DNA of 64,000 bases. It comes from Trachelipus rathkii (lineage: Eukaryota > Arthropoda > Malacostraca > Isopoda > Trachelipodidae). The notes under the pieces are model-generated. The model worked only from the letters and a program-made list of their open reading frames with translations, did no database searches and had not been told where the DNA came from. Shown piece after piece: positions 14,890 through 28,119 of this stretch. The stretch covers positions 1 to 64,000 of the forward strand of contig JABUQX010042048.1 of assembly GCA_015478945.1 (NCBI GenBank). Reading direction: 5' to 3'. Positions within the stretch are counted from its first letter, which is position 1. Each line of letters starts with the position of its first letter. Made by a program: the position numbers and the translations under genes.

Positions 14890-15891
14890 TCAAACCCCTC
14901 CTTTTACACACCTTGCCAAATCTCTACCAATCCTCTCAAACTCTTCAGATTCGCCACACAGAACCAAATCATCCGCATATAATAGGTAGGGCACCCTCCA
15001 CTCATCTCCATTCTCCACCATTCTAACACCATTTCCTGCCATCCCCACCTCGAATTCTTTCATAACCCCATCCATATACAAATTGAATAACCAAGGAGAC
15101 ATAACACAACCCTGTCTCACTCCGCTATTAATCCTAAACCAATCACCATTGACACCATTTATTCTTACACACGCTTCACTATCGTCATACATACTTTTGA
15201 TTCCATTCAGAAGCCTACCACCAACACCATATATCACTAACACCTGCCATAATGCTTCCCTATTAACTCTATCATACGCCTGTTGCAAATCCATAAAACC
15301 TAAATACAATTTATTCTTCTTCTCCCTCATTTTCTCAATCATTTGTTTCAATGTAAAGATTTGATCCACACATCCTCTACCACTCCTAAACGCACCTTGT
15401 TCTTCACCAGTCAGTCCCTCAGTCACTCGACGCACTCTTTCGACCAAAATACCAGCATATACCTTCCCTACAACACTCAATAAACTTATTCCCCTATAAT
15501 TTCTACAGTTCCCCTTTTCTCCCTTACCCTTAAATAAGGGTACTATTACCGCTCTCCTCCAATCCCTTGGAACTATACCCTCTATAAACGCTTTATTACA
15601 CAACTTCCAAATCCAATCAATCACCATCTCGCCTCCGTTCTTGATCATTTCACCAGTAATTTCATCTATACCTGCAGATTTACCATTCTTCAACTTTCTC
15701 ACTCTACCCATTACCTCCTCCTTAATAATAACCTCATCCCCAAAATACCTATTCCTTCTTGCACCATCAAACCCACACACATTCACTATCACCTCTTCAT
15801 TACTGTTAATATTGTGCAGATTTTCGAAGTGTTCTTTCCACACTCCTCTCACACCCATTTCATCAGTTACAAAAGCACCATCCCTATTCAT
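14890..15891 (-). pseudogene. RTE-like LINE reverse transcriptase
   Basis: A 333-codon frame holds the RT core: NGKSAGIDEITGEMIKNGG, VPLFKGKGEKGNCRNYRG, GAFRSGRGCVDQIFTLKQ, FMDLQQAYDRVNREALWQVL (first catalytic Asp), SGVRQGCVMSPWLFNLYMDG and YLLYADDLVLCGESEEF (YADD). All catalytic residues are present, so this copy is relatively young. The frame is lost just after the palm. Confidence 0.93.
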
Positions 15892-16000
15892 TATTCTAAG
15901 CAGATTCCCCTTATTCTCATTCTTAACCTTTCGCGCTTCCTTCCAGAAGAGCTTCCTATTCCCTTGTAAGTCCCATTCATCCTCCTTCCAAACTGTTCAT

Positions 16001-16705
16001 TTACCTCTTGTTTTCTCCTACGTATACACCTTTTAGTATTTCTTTTTCCTCCTTATATAATTCCAAGCATCTTTCTTTTGAGTCTTCATCATTTGCTTTT
16101 AATACATTCAACCACGCTTCTTTTTTACCTTTAACCGCTTTCATCACCTCTTCATTCCACCATTCACTGTTAGCATTCTTACTTCCTACTTTAGCACATC
16201 CACATACTTCCTTTGCACTACTAACAATTGCTTCCTTCATTTGCCCCCAGATTCATTCAACCGTTTTACTAGCGAGCGCTCTTACATACTTATCCTTATT
16301 ATCTTGCTCACTTAACTTCTCACTCTTAATTTTACCTACTTCCTTTCGTATCACCTTCCTCTCCATCCAAGCCCCTACTAACTTAATTTTACATAGAACA
16401 ACATAATGATCCGATAATCCCATTCCTAAACCCCTAACTGATTTAACATCCAACACATACTTCAACATCTCCTTCTTCAACACAAAATCAATCGTACTTT
16501 TCACTTCGATACCATCTCTACCTACACCAACTCTAGTATACTTATGGATACTCTTGTGTTTAAAGAAAGTATTACTTACACACATACCTCTCTCTTCACA
16601 GAAATCAATCACCTTCCTACCATTCTCATTTTCTCCCGCCACCCCAAAACCACCTGTTATACCATCCCTTTTTTGATCACCTATCCAACCATTCAGGTCC
16701 CCCAA
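16001..16705 (-). pseudogene. RTE-like LINE AP endonuclease and linker (two frames)
   Basis: 16253-16705 encodes the endonuclease C-terminal half: MGDLNGWIGDQKRDGITGG, RKVIDFCEERGMCVSNTFF, SIHKYTRVGVGRDGIEVKST and GLSDHYVVLCKIKLVGAW, including the DLN and SDH catalytic motifs. 16001-16240 continues in another frame as the linker (SAKEVCGCAKVGSK, NSEWWNEEVMKAVKGKKEAW). The N-terminal half, 16730-17130, is frameshifted repeatedly. Confidence 0.9.
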
Positions 16706-17576
16706 AACTAAATTAATCTGAAGCTCCTACTCACCCCATCAGAACATCATTCAGATTATCCCAAAAAATCGTACTCTCTTTAACGTTTCCACTCAGATGG
16801 ACCATACGTCATAACCACACATACCTTGACTTTTCAAACTTAAATTTAACCATTGGAATTCTAGGACTCACACCACAATCAAAGTCTACCATAGCTTCAT
16901 ACCACAGGTCCTCATCAAATTGCAGCTCCTTCTCTTCCTCTCATTTTCTTCCACACCCGGCACGCTTGCATTCACATCACACCACTCAATTTCACCTTTT
17001 CCTTTCATCTTTGTTTCAGTCACAGCGAGCAAATCAAATTGCCCTTTCTAAATACATCCACACACTCTCTCCTCTTCTCTCCAACATTTATTCCTCTGAC
17101 TTCCATGTACCACGATTCATACTTGTGGTTTCGCCAAGAAGATAAGAGGCCGTTTACAGCAGATCACAGAGGCTGCTCCACACCGAGGCCACAGGTAGCA
17201 TTCCTGGCCAGAAATAGATGGTAGTAGGCAGCCAACCCAACTACCACAGTCCACTTGATGAATACACATTACATGGGACATACGATGTGGGCAATTCTTT
17301 CTCCCCACACACAGGGATATGAGTAGTAAGGATGTCTGTGATAAAGAGGGTGGATTGAAAGAATGGAAAATTTATGAAAAATGAGGGGAAAGAAAAAAGG
17401 TTGAAAGAAAGTGCTTGTGGTAAATGCTAATGCACGAATGCATAACAAATGCACATACACGTGCTGGGGGTCGGAGGTTTTACACAAAAGACCCATCTGC
17501 ATTGGTTCTCACAGCTATGCCATGCCCAAGTTAACAAGAACATAACACCACTATGAGAATCAAATACACCCTTCTG

Positions 17577-17577
<1 letters not shown>

Positions 17578-17671
<94 letters not shown>

Positions 17672-17692
17672 TGATAATCCTATATATATATA
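17578..17692. repeat. (TA)n array
   Basis: The array lies between the 5' end of the RTE-like LINE and the MITE cluster. Confidence 0.9.
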
Positions 17693-17693
17693 T

Positions 17694-19358
17694 AATTCGG
17701 TCCACGTGGGGCAATTCGGTCCAGTGGCTCAAAATAGCCTATACGATGTAAAATATATCTTTAAAGATGTAAAATAATGTGGTTTTATGTCTTAGGTATT
17801 AATTTTTTATGAAACCTTTAATTTAAGTCCATTAATTTTGTGATTTTTTTTTTTTCTGAGCACTATAAAATCGGGTAAATTTTAGGCTTATTGCTAAGAA
17901 TCATACAGGTCAAAATAATTGTACTACATTATTGGTACCAAGATATAGTACTTAAAAATAGTTCATAACCTTAATGCAATCGTTGGAGTCATTCAGGCAA
18001 GAGATAAATATGTTTTATTATAAAAATTGTAACATGGGGCAATTCGGTCCAGGTTTAAAAATTTGCATGGGGCAATTCGGTCCACATTGAAATCTTCATT
18101 AAATTAAATTTTTTAATACTCTTTTACAAAAAGATGTCCGAAATATAATGTTTAAAATAATTTTTACACTTTTACAGCAAGATAGGTAGGTAAAGTTTTT
18201 CACATAGGCCTAATTAATTTGTACAATTTTTTTCAGCAAGATGGTACGAACGCAAAAGTAGCTCACGGCAGGATACAAATGGATACTCTGATGATGATGT
18301 TGCCAGAGCCTTAAGCCGTTTTCGTTTTTGCATTTGAATTGCCCACAAACGTAATATGCCTAAAAACGCTCGAGTTTGCGTTTGTTTTGTCAAACGGCGT
18401 TTGCGTTCATTTTGTCCAAACAGCGGCAAAATCGTTAAAAAAAAGCAACTCACCAAACGTAAAAGAATTTCCCTTAATTCACCAATGTGTAATACTCAAA
18501 AAAATAAAAACGAATAGCAACCAAACAGAATTAGTACATTACAGTTCGTTTTTGTCAAACAGCGCAAAATCGTAAAAAACGCTCACCAAACGTAAATTTC
18601 CTTAATTCTGTGTAATATAGAATAAAAAGAATTAAGGAAATTCGCACGTTTGGTGACATTTTTACGATTTACGTTTGACAAAAACAATTGCAAACTCAGG
18701 CTATTTATTAGTTTTCAGGCAATTTCTTAAAATAATATTGTAATACCATTATGTTTAAAAAAATAGACCTAAAACGCTTGAGTTTGCATTCATTTTTGTC
18801 AAACAGTTTGCGTTCATTTTTAGTCAAACATCGCAAAATCGTAAAAAGAACGCTCACAAGAAGCGTAAAATTTCCTTAATTTTTGTATAATATTGAATAA
18901 AAAAAGAATAGCACTTGCCAAATTAAGGAAATTCCTTACGTTTGGTGAGCTTTTTTTTACGATTTTGCGCTGTTAAAACGAACGCAAACTCGAGCATTTT
19001 ATTACGTTTTCGAACCCAATTTCTTAAAATAATATTGTAATACCATTATGTTTAAAAATGAAAACTGACTTATCATAGTTTATCAAATAAAACACTTTAA
19101 TGAGGATTCTTAGGGATGTGAAAATTGAAGTGGACCGAATTGCCCCACCCCCCAAAATCGTGGGGCAATTCGGTCCACGTTACTTATCGGCTTCTAACAT
19201 TAATCCTATATTATATATACAAATACAATTATACTAATTCTACTCCTAAAGGATAACATTAACATATAAAAAAAAAAAAATCAAAATAAAAATAAAAATA
19301 AAGTCCCCATAAACCTTAGCATTTTGAGTACCCCAAATTCTGGACCGAATTGCCCCAC
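17694..19358. mobile_element. Cluster of MITE-like elements with GGGGCAATTCGGTCCA ends
   Basis: The 17-mer TGGGGCAATTCGGTCCA occurs on the plus strand at 17707, 18035, 18068 and 19161, and reversed at 19131-19147 and 19341-19357. The layout suggests one outer element (about 17706-19148) and a second, ~199-bp element (19160-19358) abutting it terminus to terminus. A further partial end lies at 17694. No transposase is present. The TIR family is not identified. Confidence 0.75.
18360..19005. repeat. Two tandem palindromic units inside the MITE cluster
   Basis: Unit 1 (about 18365-18705) and unit 2 (about 18775-19003) each start with a CTCGAGTTTGCGTT- or CTTGAGTTTGCATT-like arm, run into a CACCAAACGTAA...TTTCCTTAATT centre, and return as the reverse complement. 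Both are followed by AATTTCTTAAAATAATATTG and TAATACCATTATGTTT. The 78- and 80-codon open frames here are products of the repeat. Confidence 0.75.
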
Positions 19359-19367
19359 TTTACGGTA

Positions 19368-19478
<111 letters not shown>

Positions 19479-19481
19479 GTG

Positions 19482-20923
<1,442 letters not shown>

Positions 20924-20972
<49 letters not shown>

Positions 20973-20980
20973 GTTTATAT

Positions 20981-21018
<38 letters not shown>
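20924..21018. repeat. (TA)n array
   Basis: TA repeats begin directly at the TRIM 3' end. Confidence 0.9.
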
Positions 21019-21021
<3 letters not shown>

Positions 21022-21074
21022 TAGAGTACACGCATACTCGAAGCGTTGAAATTAACTCCCATTTTTTAATGGTG

Positions 21075-22630
21075 CGCCTTTCTCTTATATAACGGTAAGG
21101 GAGATAAGGGGAACTGTAGAAATTATAGGGGAATAAGTTTATTGAGTGTTGTAGGGAAGATATATGCTGGTATTTTGGTCGAAAGAGTGCGTCGAGTGAC
21201 TGAAGGACTGATTGGTGAAGAACAAGGTGCGTTTAGGAATGGTAGAGAGGATATGTGTGGATCAAATCTTTATTTTGAAAATTGAGAAAATAAGGAAGAA
21301 GAATAAAATTGTATTTGGGTTTTTGCTAGTTTGCAACAGGCGATATGATGGGTTAATAAGGGAGAAGCTCTATGGCAGGTGTTAGTGATATATGGTGTTG
21401 GCAGTAGGCTTCTGAATGGAATCAAAAGTATGTATGACGATAGTGAGGCGTGTGTAAGAATAAATGGTGTCAAAAGTGATTGGTTTAGTTTAATAGCGGA
21501 GTGAGGCAGGGTTGTGTTATGTCTCCTTGGTTATTCAATTTGTATATGGATGGGGTTATGAAAGAATTAGAGGTGGGGGTGGCAGGAAATGGTGTTAGAA
21601 TGATGGAGAATGGAGATGAGTGGAGGGTGCCCTACCTATTATATGCGGATGATTTGGTTCTGTGTGGCGAATCTGAAGAGAGTTTGAGAAGATTGGTAGA
21701 AGATTTGGCAGGGTGTGTAAAGTAAGAGTAAGGTTATGGTTGTGAGTGAGGACAGTCCTCAGTGTGAAGTTATGTTAGATGGTGAGCAGCTGGAACAAGT
21801 GTCTGAGTTTAAATATTTAGGGTATATGTTGGATGAAAAGGGAACGGATGATACAGTGTAGTAGGAAAGTTGTGAATGGCAGGAAGGTGGCTGGTGCAAT
21901 TAAATCGTTGGTGAATTTAAAGGGACTAAGTCTTGAGTGTGCTAGGGTCTTACATGAGGGTATGTTGTTACCTGTGTTATTGTATAGTAGTGAGACTATG
22001 GTCTGGAATAAGAAGTATAGATCTAAAGTTGAATGTGTTCAGATGGACAATCTTAGGGGCGTGCTAGGTGTGAGAAAATTGATAAAATGAGGAATGAACG
22101 TATTAGAGAGTTGTGTGGTGTGAAGAAAGGGGTAAACGAAAGAATAAATGAAAGTATGTTGAGATGGTTTGGTCATGTGGAAAGGATGAATGATAGTCGG
22201 TTGGTTAAGCGGATGTATAGTGGCGAGTGTGATGGGAACCGACCGGCTGGGAGACCGAAGAAAAAGTGGATTGAGTCCGTAAAGGAATGTTTGCAGGAGA
22301 GAAATGTGAGTTTGGCAGAGGCGAGAAGAAAGGTGCATGATAGGAGAGAATGGCGGGGTTTTTGAGGGGGTATGATTGTGGCCCACCTGGGCCAAGGATG
22401 AACCCGACATTGAGATTTACCATAGTGAGGATCCATCGCGGTCCCGTGAAGCTCTAGGGTGGATTTTTTGATTGCGACGAGTTCTTACTAATTAATGGTA
22501 CAGAGGGGGCGGTAAGGCTGGGCTTTCTTTTCGACTTTTGTCATATTCTTCTACTGCTTTTCTTTTCCGATGCATGTACGCACCTTACTCCCAGTCTTGG
22601 GGAAAAAAAGGTAGATGAAGAAGAAATAAA
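21075..22630 (+). mobile_element. RTE-like LINE fragment, RT to 3' end
   Basis: The copy starts at NGKGDKGNCRNYRGISLLSV-like sequence and keeps GVRQGCVMSPWLFNLYMDGV, YLLYADDLVLCGESEESL, SLECARVLHEGMLLPVLLYS, RWFGHVERMNDSRLVKRMY and GRPKKKWIESVKECL. The 3' UTR ends CTTACTCCCAGTCTTGGGG and then GATGAAGAAGAAATAAA, followed by (TA)n. Several indels are present and ~35 codons are lost after YADD. Confidence 0.92.
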
Positions 22631-22634
22631 ATAA

Positions 22635-22890
<256 letters not shown>

Positions 22891-24451
22891 AAGAACTGTA
22901 GAAATTATGGGGAATAAGTTTATTGAGTGTTGTAGGGAAGGTATATGCTAGTATTGGTCGAAAAGAGTGCGTCGAGTGACTGAGGGACTGATTGGTGAAA
23001 AACGCAAGGTGCGTTTAGGGTGTTAGAAGGTGTGTGGATCAAATCTTTACATTAAAACAAATGATTGAGAAAATGAGGGAGAAGAAGAATAAATTGTATT
23101 TAGGTTTATGGATTTGCAACAGGCGTATGATAGGGTTAATAGAGAAGCTATGGCAGGTGTTAGTGATATATGGTGGTGGTAGGCTTCTGAATGGAATCAA
23201 AAGTATGTATGACGATAGTGAAGCGTGTGTAAGAATAAATGGTGTCAATGGTGATTGGTTTAGGATTAATAGCGGAGTAAGACAGGGTTGTGTTATGTCT
23301 CCTTGGTTATTCAATTTGTATATGGATGTATATATAATATATAAAATTTGAGGTGGGGATGGCAGGAAATGGTGTTAGAATGGTGGAGAATGGAGTTGAG
23401 TGGAGGTTGCCCTACCTATTATATGCGGATGATTTGGTTCTGTGTGGCGAATCTGAAGAGAGTTTGAGGGGATTGGTAGAGAGATTTGGCAGGGTGTGTA
23501 AAAGGAGGGGTTTGAAAGTAAACGTGGATAAGAGTAAGGTTATGGTTGTGAGTGAGGACACTCCTCAGTGTGAAATTATGTTAGATGGTGAGCAGCTAGA
23601 ACAAGTGTCTGAGTTTAAATATTTAGGGTATATGTTGGATGAGAAGGGAACGGACGATGCAGAGTGTAGTAGGAAAGTTGTGAATGGCAGGAAGGTGGCT
23701 GGTGCAATTAAATCGTCGATGAGTGAATGCAAAAGGACTAAGTCTTGAGTGTGCTAGGATCTTACATGAGGGTATGTTGTTACCTGTGTTATTGTATGGT
23801 AGTGAGACTATGGTCTGGAATAAGAAGTATAGATCTAAAGTTCAATGTGTTCAGATGGACAATCTTAGGGGTGTGCTAGGTGTGAAGAAGAATTGATAAA
23901 GAGAGGAATGAACGAACGTATTAGAGAGTGGTGTGGTGTGAAGAAAGGGGTAAATGAGAGAATAAATGAAAGTATGTTGAGATGGTTTGGTCATGTGGAA
24001 AGGATGAATGATAGTAGGTTGGTTAAGCGGATGTATAGTGGTGAGTGTGTTGGGAACCGACCGGCTGGGAGACCGAAGAGAAAGTGGATTGAGTCGGTGA
24101 ACGAATGTCTGAAGGAGAGAAATGTGAGTTTGGCAGAGGCGAGAATAAAGGTGCATGATAGGAAAGAATGGCGGGGTTTTGTATGGGGGCATGGTTGTGG
24201 CCCACCTGGCCAGAGGATGAACCTTACATTGACGATTTACCATAGTGAGGGGTCCGTCACGGTCCCATGATACTCTAGGGTGGATTTTCTGTCTGTGACG
24301 AGCTCTCAAATTAATGGTACAGAGGGGGCGGTAAGGCTGAGCTTTCTTTTCGACGTTTGTCATGTTCTCCTACTGCTTTTCTTTTCCGATGCTTGTACAG
24401 CACCTTACCCCCAATCTTGGGGCAAAGAGGAAGGTGAAGAAAGAAAAAGAA

Positions 24452-24455
<4 letters not shown>
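22891..24455 (+). mobile_element. RTE-like LINE fragment, RT to 3' end
   Basis: The content is the same as in the preceding copy: CVDQIFTLKQMIEKMREKKN, NSGVRQGCVMSPWLFNLYMD, YLLYADDLVLCGESEESL, VSEFKYLGYMLDEKGTDDAE and RWFGHVERMNDSRLVKRMY. At 23328-23348 a short TATATATAATATATAAAA tract replaces the GGGGTTATGAAAGAA expected from other copies. The 3' UTR ends CCCCCAATCTTGGGGC and then GAAGAAAGAAAAAGAAAGA before (TA)n. Confidence 0.92.
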
Positions 24456-24495
<40 letters not shown>

Positions 24496-24497
24496 TT

Positions 24498-24546
<49 letters not shown>

Positions 24547-24600
24547 TGCTGCTGCTATATATATATATATATAATATATATATATAAAAAAAAACAAAAA
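24456..24600. repeat. (TA)n array with GCTGCTGC interruption
   Basis: TA repeats form the tail of the preceding LINE copy; the interruption lies near 24546. Confidence 0.85.
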
Positions 24601-26690
24601 AAAGTGACTGGGAGAACTAAGGAAATTCTGTTGATTATCCAATGAGGGAGTATCTGAATTGCTAATATTTTTAGTATGAGTCAGATTTGTACTCGTATTT
24701 GACGCCATTCATGCATATGTGTGATAAATGATAATTCATTTTGCTATTTCTTAACTGATTTCTCGGTATCTGCATTCTATTAGAAGTAAGCAATGCTATC
24801 ATATTTTAAAACAATTAGTCCTAATTCAATCAAATTAAATAAAGATTCAGTTCTTTTTTCGCAGCTTACTCAATATTTCTTTCATATTTTATAATTTAAA
24901 TATGGATCTCCATTATGCATTATATTATTATGCTACTTGTAAATATGTATTTGTTCAATGTGGCCTAAGTTAATACAAGACGTCAACATAATATCAGGAT
25001 TGGATAGTAATCATTTGCTTAATCCTTCCTATACGGTATGTGATTGTATATAGAGTATTCTAACACACAAAACTACTTTGCGCATATTAGTTTCTCTTCC
25101 CTGAAGTTATCTCCAACAAAAATCATTACTTAACAGTAACAAGAGTTCATTGCTATAATCTGTGAATAAATTAATTCATCATTCTTGCAATATCATTATT
25201 ATGTTAACATTTATCAGCTACCACCATTAGGGGTAAAAACTAAAGACTCTTGAGGTAATTGGTCTTACTGGTATCATACTGTTCATGCACGTTCAGAATG
25301 CGTATTATACAAGCTATAACTGTCTATCTCCAGCGTGAGTACGCAGTAGGCTGTGGCAACTGGCATTCTGGCAACTTCATATATACTAAATCTCTGACTC
25401 TGATATAAATATAATTGATATGTACTCAGATTTCAGAGTGAACAGGTTGAAAAATAATTTTAGGACTGCCAGGCTGAAGTTATTTTAAGTTTACTAAATA
25501 ATAAATATAATCTTATTTATTATAAGAAACAAGACAGTTAATTGCTACTTAATAAATATTTTAAAATTTGCTGTTTACCTACTGGGTAAAATGATTAAGT
25601 GAATATGATACAAAGAATGAGAAACCTCAGATCATTCCCTCATATAACGTTACAGATCGCGAGGCATACAAAGGAAAAGCAAATTTTGTTTCACTGAGGT
25701 TGCAAATAACGGGATAGAGTAAAAAAAAGCTACATATACTTAGTTTGTGAAAATGGAGCAATGGCATCAAAATAGAAATTAGCGAAATAAGATAGATAAT
25801 ACAACAAAATTATGGAAATGTGAAGCGCATACAGAAAAACTAGTATATGTGAGTCAGAATCTGAAACTGACTAAAGCATCACAGTATTTTGGAAGTAGTC
25901 ATCAAACCCTCTTCATACCAAATACTCTTTTGGATCAACAGTCAAAGGTATTTAATGTAGTTTCATTTTCTGACTGCCAAATACTAGTTTTTCTGAATGC
26001 TCTTTACTCTCCGTGAAGTGTTTCTGCACATTGTCATGATAGATTTGCAGCAACTAAGTAATAGCTCTTCAGCAAAATCATCCGCACCCTTGTCAACCAT
26101 CATAAAGATATGGAAATCTGAGAAAACTACAGTTTAAAGAAATTTAGGAGAGCAAGAATGTTGAAAACTCTGCCTCTGACTCCTCCTTAAATATATGCAA
26201 ACTATATCATATATTAATCAAATATGAATATAAAAGTTTGTCGGTATTCTTTGTTAATTTGCTCGGAATTTCTGATGTTGCAATGATCAAATTTCGCAAT
26301 TAATTATAAGGAATCTCATCACATTCACGTAATTCGAAAGTAATATTCCTTACTTTCCATATAAACTATATAATATCCTTTATGCATCATATATAACTAT
26401 GCATAAGCCATATAGCAATAATTGTAATGTACTGTATCTACAAACTACAGTATTTAATTTGACTAAAGAATTAATAGTAGCTAATCTAGCATCTTTTCTA
26501 AATGCTAGTTATGATATTAAAGAAACTAACTTCTAAAATATCATAGTAGCATAAGTATCAAAGTTGATTATTAAGAAAGTAACCAGTTTCAAAAAACTTG
26601 CTGCAAAACTGAATTCGTTTCATCTTAAATGACAATAAATGATAAAATCCAAAGAATTTTATAACCAAAAACTATTAGAACAGAAAACAT
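24601..26690. other. INTS2 intron, no element recognised
   Basis: This AT-rich sequence has no long open frame or recognisable terminal repeats. It forms the donor-proximal part of the ~19.1-kb INTS2 intron. Confidence 0.5.
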
Positions 26691-26692
26691 AC

Positions 26693-26800
26693 CTGAAAAT
26701 GCACTAATTTTGCTAAGGTTGTGTCTTTTATAAATGCTTGATGAAGGAAGGAACAAATAATACTTCTGATCTCTTGTAAAATGAAACCACTTCCTACTTT
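26693..26800 (-). CDS. INTS2: INTS2 exon
   Basis: This is an exactly 36-codon exon, phase 0 at both ends, between acceptor TTTTTCAG|AAAGTAGG and donor TTTTCAG|GTATGT. It encodes GSGFILQEIRSIICSFLHQA and then FIKDTTLAKLVHFQ. This corresponds to the INTS2 block LREVQCLICCLLHQMYIADP followed by NIAKLVHFQG. The 87-bp intron upstream is normal in size; the intron downstream is about 19.1 kb and filled with mobile DNA. Joining to the next exon gives KLVHFQ|GYSIEL, matching the family junction. Confidence 0.94.
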
Positions 26801-26887
26801 CTGAAAAATATATACGAGTATTAAGAACAAAGTATTTTTCTTACTTAATGTGTATATAATACTAAATTTCATATGTAATATGGTTAC

Positions 26888-27128
26888 TTTTTCTTCCGTG
26901 CTAACTGCTGCTTCCAGAAGAATTTGTATTGCTGCACTTTCTTGGGTGAGAACCAGAGCACTCTTTAATTTCTCTCGTTCTTCGTCTGATTTTATTAGGA
27001 AGAAAAGGAACTGTTGCCAACCATTGCAGATGAATGTGTGGGAGAGTTGAAGGTTTTTGTCAAGATTTGTCTGATACATTAGATGAAGTAAGGAATTCGT
27101 GAGTTGACGACAAACGATTGTAGTAAAG
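26888..27128 (-). CDS. INTS2: INTS2 exon
   Basis: This 241-bp exon encodes FTTIVCRQLTNSLLHLMYQ followed by a variable stretch, then EEREKLKSALVLTQESAAIQ and ILLEAAVSTEEK. The EELKNALLAAQDSAAVQILLE block of INTS2 is clearly present. The donor is AAA|GTAACC. The acceptor is chosen as TGTGTAG|CTTTAC because it alone keeps phase with the previous exon (AA + C); the nearby TTCTTAG at about 27142 would force a stop. The N-terminal third is less conserved, and the loop before the EEREK block is shorter than in vertebrates. The exon boundary on the 5' side is the least certain part. Confidence 0.87.
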
Positions 27129-27294
27129 CTACACACTAAATTCGTCTAAGAACAGGAACGTGCCAAGAAGAATATATACATTTATTATGATAATTATAAT
27201 AAATAAGGAAAGATTTAATAACAAATAAAACAACGGAAAGTATAAAAATTTAAGACATTATAAATTGTGCACAAATGAGTACTTTATAACTAAC

Positions 27295-27472
27295 TTGAAA
27301 ACCCTTTGATCGCATCGTAGATCGTAAAGAGGATCGAGAACAATGTCATCTTCCGTAAGCGGCAATCGATTGGTCAGGTGGTCATTATCGGGCCTCAACC
27401 CTTCAACAGTCATTGCCCAAAGTCGTCTTGGAAACAAAGAATTGAGCTTCAACCAAACCAGTTTATAAGTAT
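27295..27472 (-). CDS. INTS2: INTS2 exon
   Basis: This 178-bp exon follows the acceptor CTTATAG|ATACTT and ends at the donor CAA|GTTAGT. It encodes TYKLVWLKLNSLFPRRLWAM then TVEGLRPDNDHLT, and finishes with LDPLYDLRCDQRVF. The PRRLWVMTV and DPLxxLRCDQRV motifs are among the most conserved in INTS2, so identification is firm. It enters with two bases of a split codon supplied by the 35.4-kb exon and leaves in phase 2. The window therefore shows one of the strongest diagnostic blocks of this nuclear complex subunit. The intron after it is only 166 bp. Confidence 0.94.
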
Positions 27473-27544
27473 CTATAAGATGGATAAGAAAAAACTTAAA
27501 ATACAATGTTTCAAAAAGGAGGCAACCCTCTATTGCTACGTATA

Positions 27545-28020
27545 TTATATATATTTATATATATATATATAGTATAATATAGTATATAATATATATAATA
27601 TATAATAATATATATATATATATATATAGTATATTATAGTATATATATATGATTAATATATATTTATATATATATATATAAAATCCTGTTGGGGAGAAAG
27701 ATTGTCCACTCGTAGCGTACTGCAAATCGTAAGAAATCAACTAAATATAAAGTGGTACTGGGTTTGGGTTTTGCTACCCAACTTTATTTGTACTCCTTAG
27801 AAATTGCTCATGTGCATGCCCGGATTTCTGGTGCATGTTTAAGCACCCTACCCCCATGGTTTATGGGAAGCATCTTATTTTATATTTATATAGTATATAG
27901 TATATTATATATATATATATATTAACTATAATAAAATATATATTATATATATAATATATATATATAAAAATTATATCTATATTAATATATATATTATCAA
28001 CAAACAATATATGATATTAA
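27545..28020. repeat. Interrupted TA-rich tracts
   Basis: (TA)n tracts lie at about 27545-27680 and 27885-28015. The ~200 bp of more complex sequence between them includes a CCCTACCCCCATGG word. No gene is seen. Confidence 0.7.
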
Positions 28021-28029
28021 CAATAAAGT

Positions 28030-28110
28030 AAATAGTGTCTTCGCCGTGATTCGAGCCGACGCATGTTGCGAAAGAATTACCCACTGTCGTATCCATATGA
28101 GCTGTTGCAG
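28030..28110 (-). mobile_element. tRNA-derived SINE head
   Basis: On the minus strand, AGCTCATATGGATACGACAG resembles a polymerase III A box region and, about 35 bp on, GGCTCGAATCAC resembles a B box. The tail runs into an AT-rich tract. It is degenerate and does not form a convincing functional tRNA. Confidence 0.6.
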
Positions 28111-28119
28111 ACAGCCACT

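Noticed and set aside
28035..28105. Functional tRNA gene
   Set aside because: A- and B-box-like words are present, but no acceptor stem or cloverleaf forms; better explained as a SINE head.
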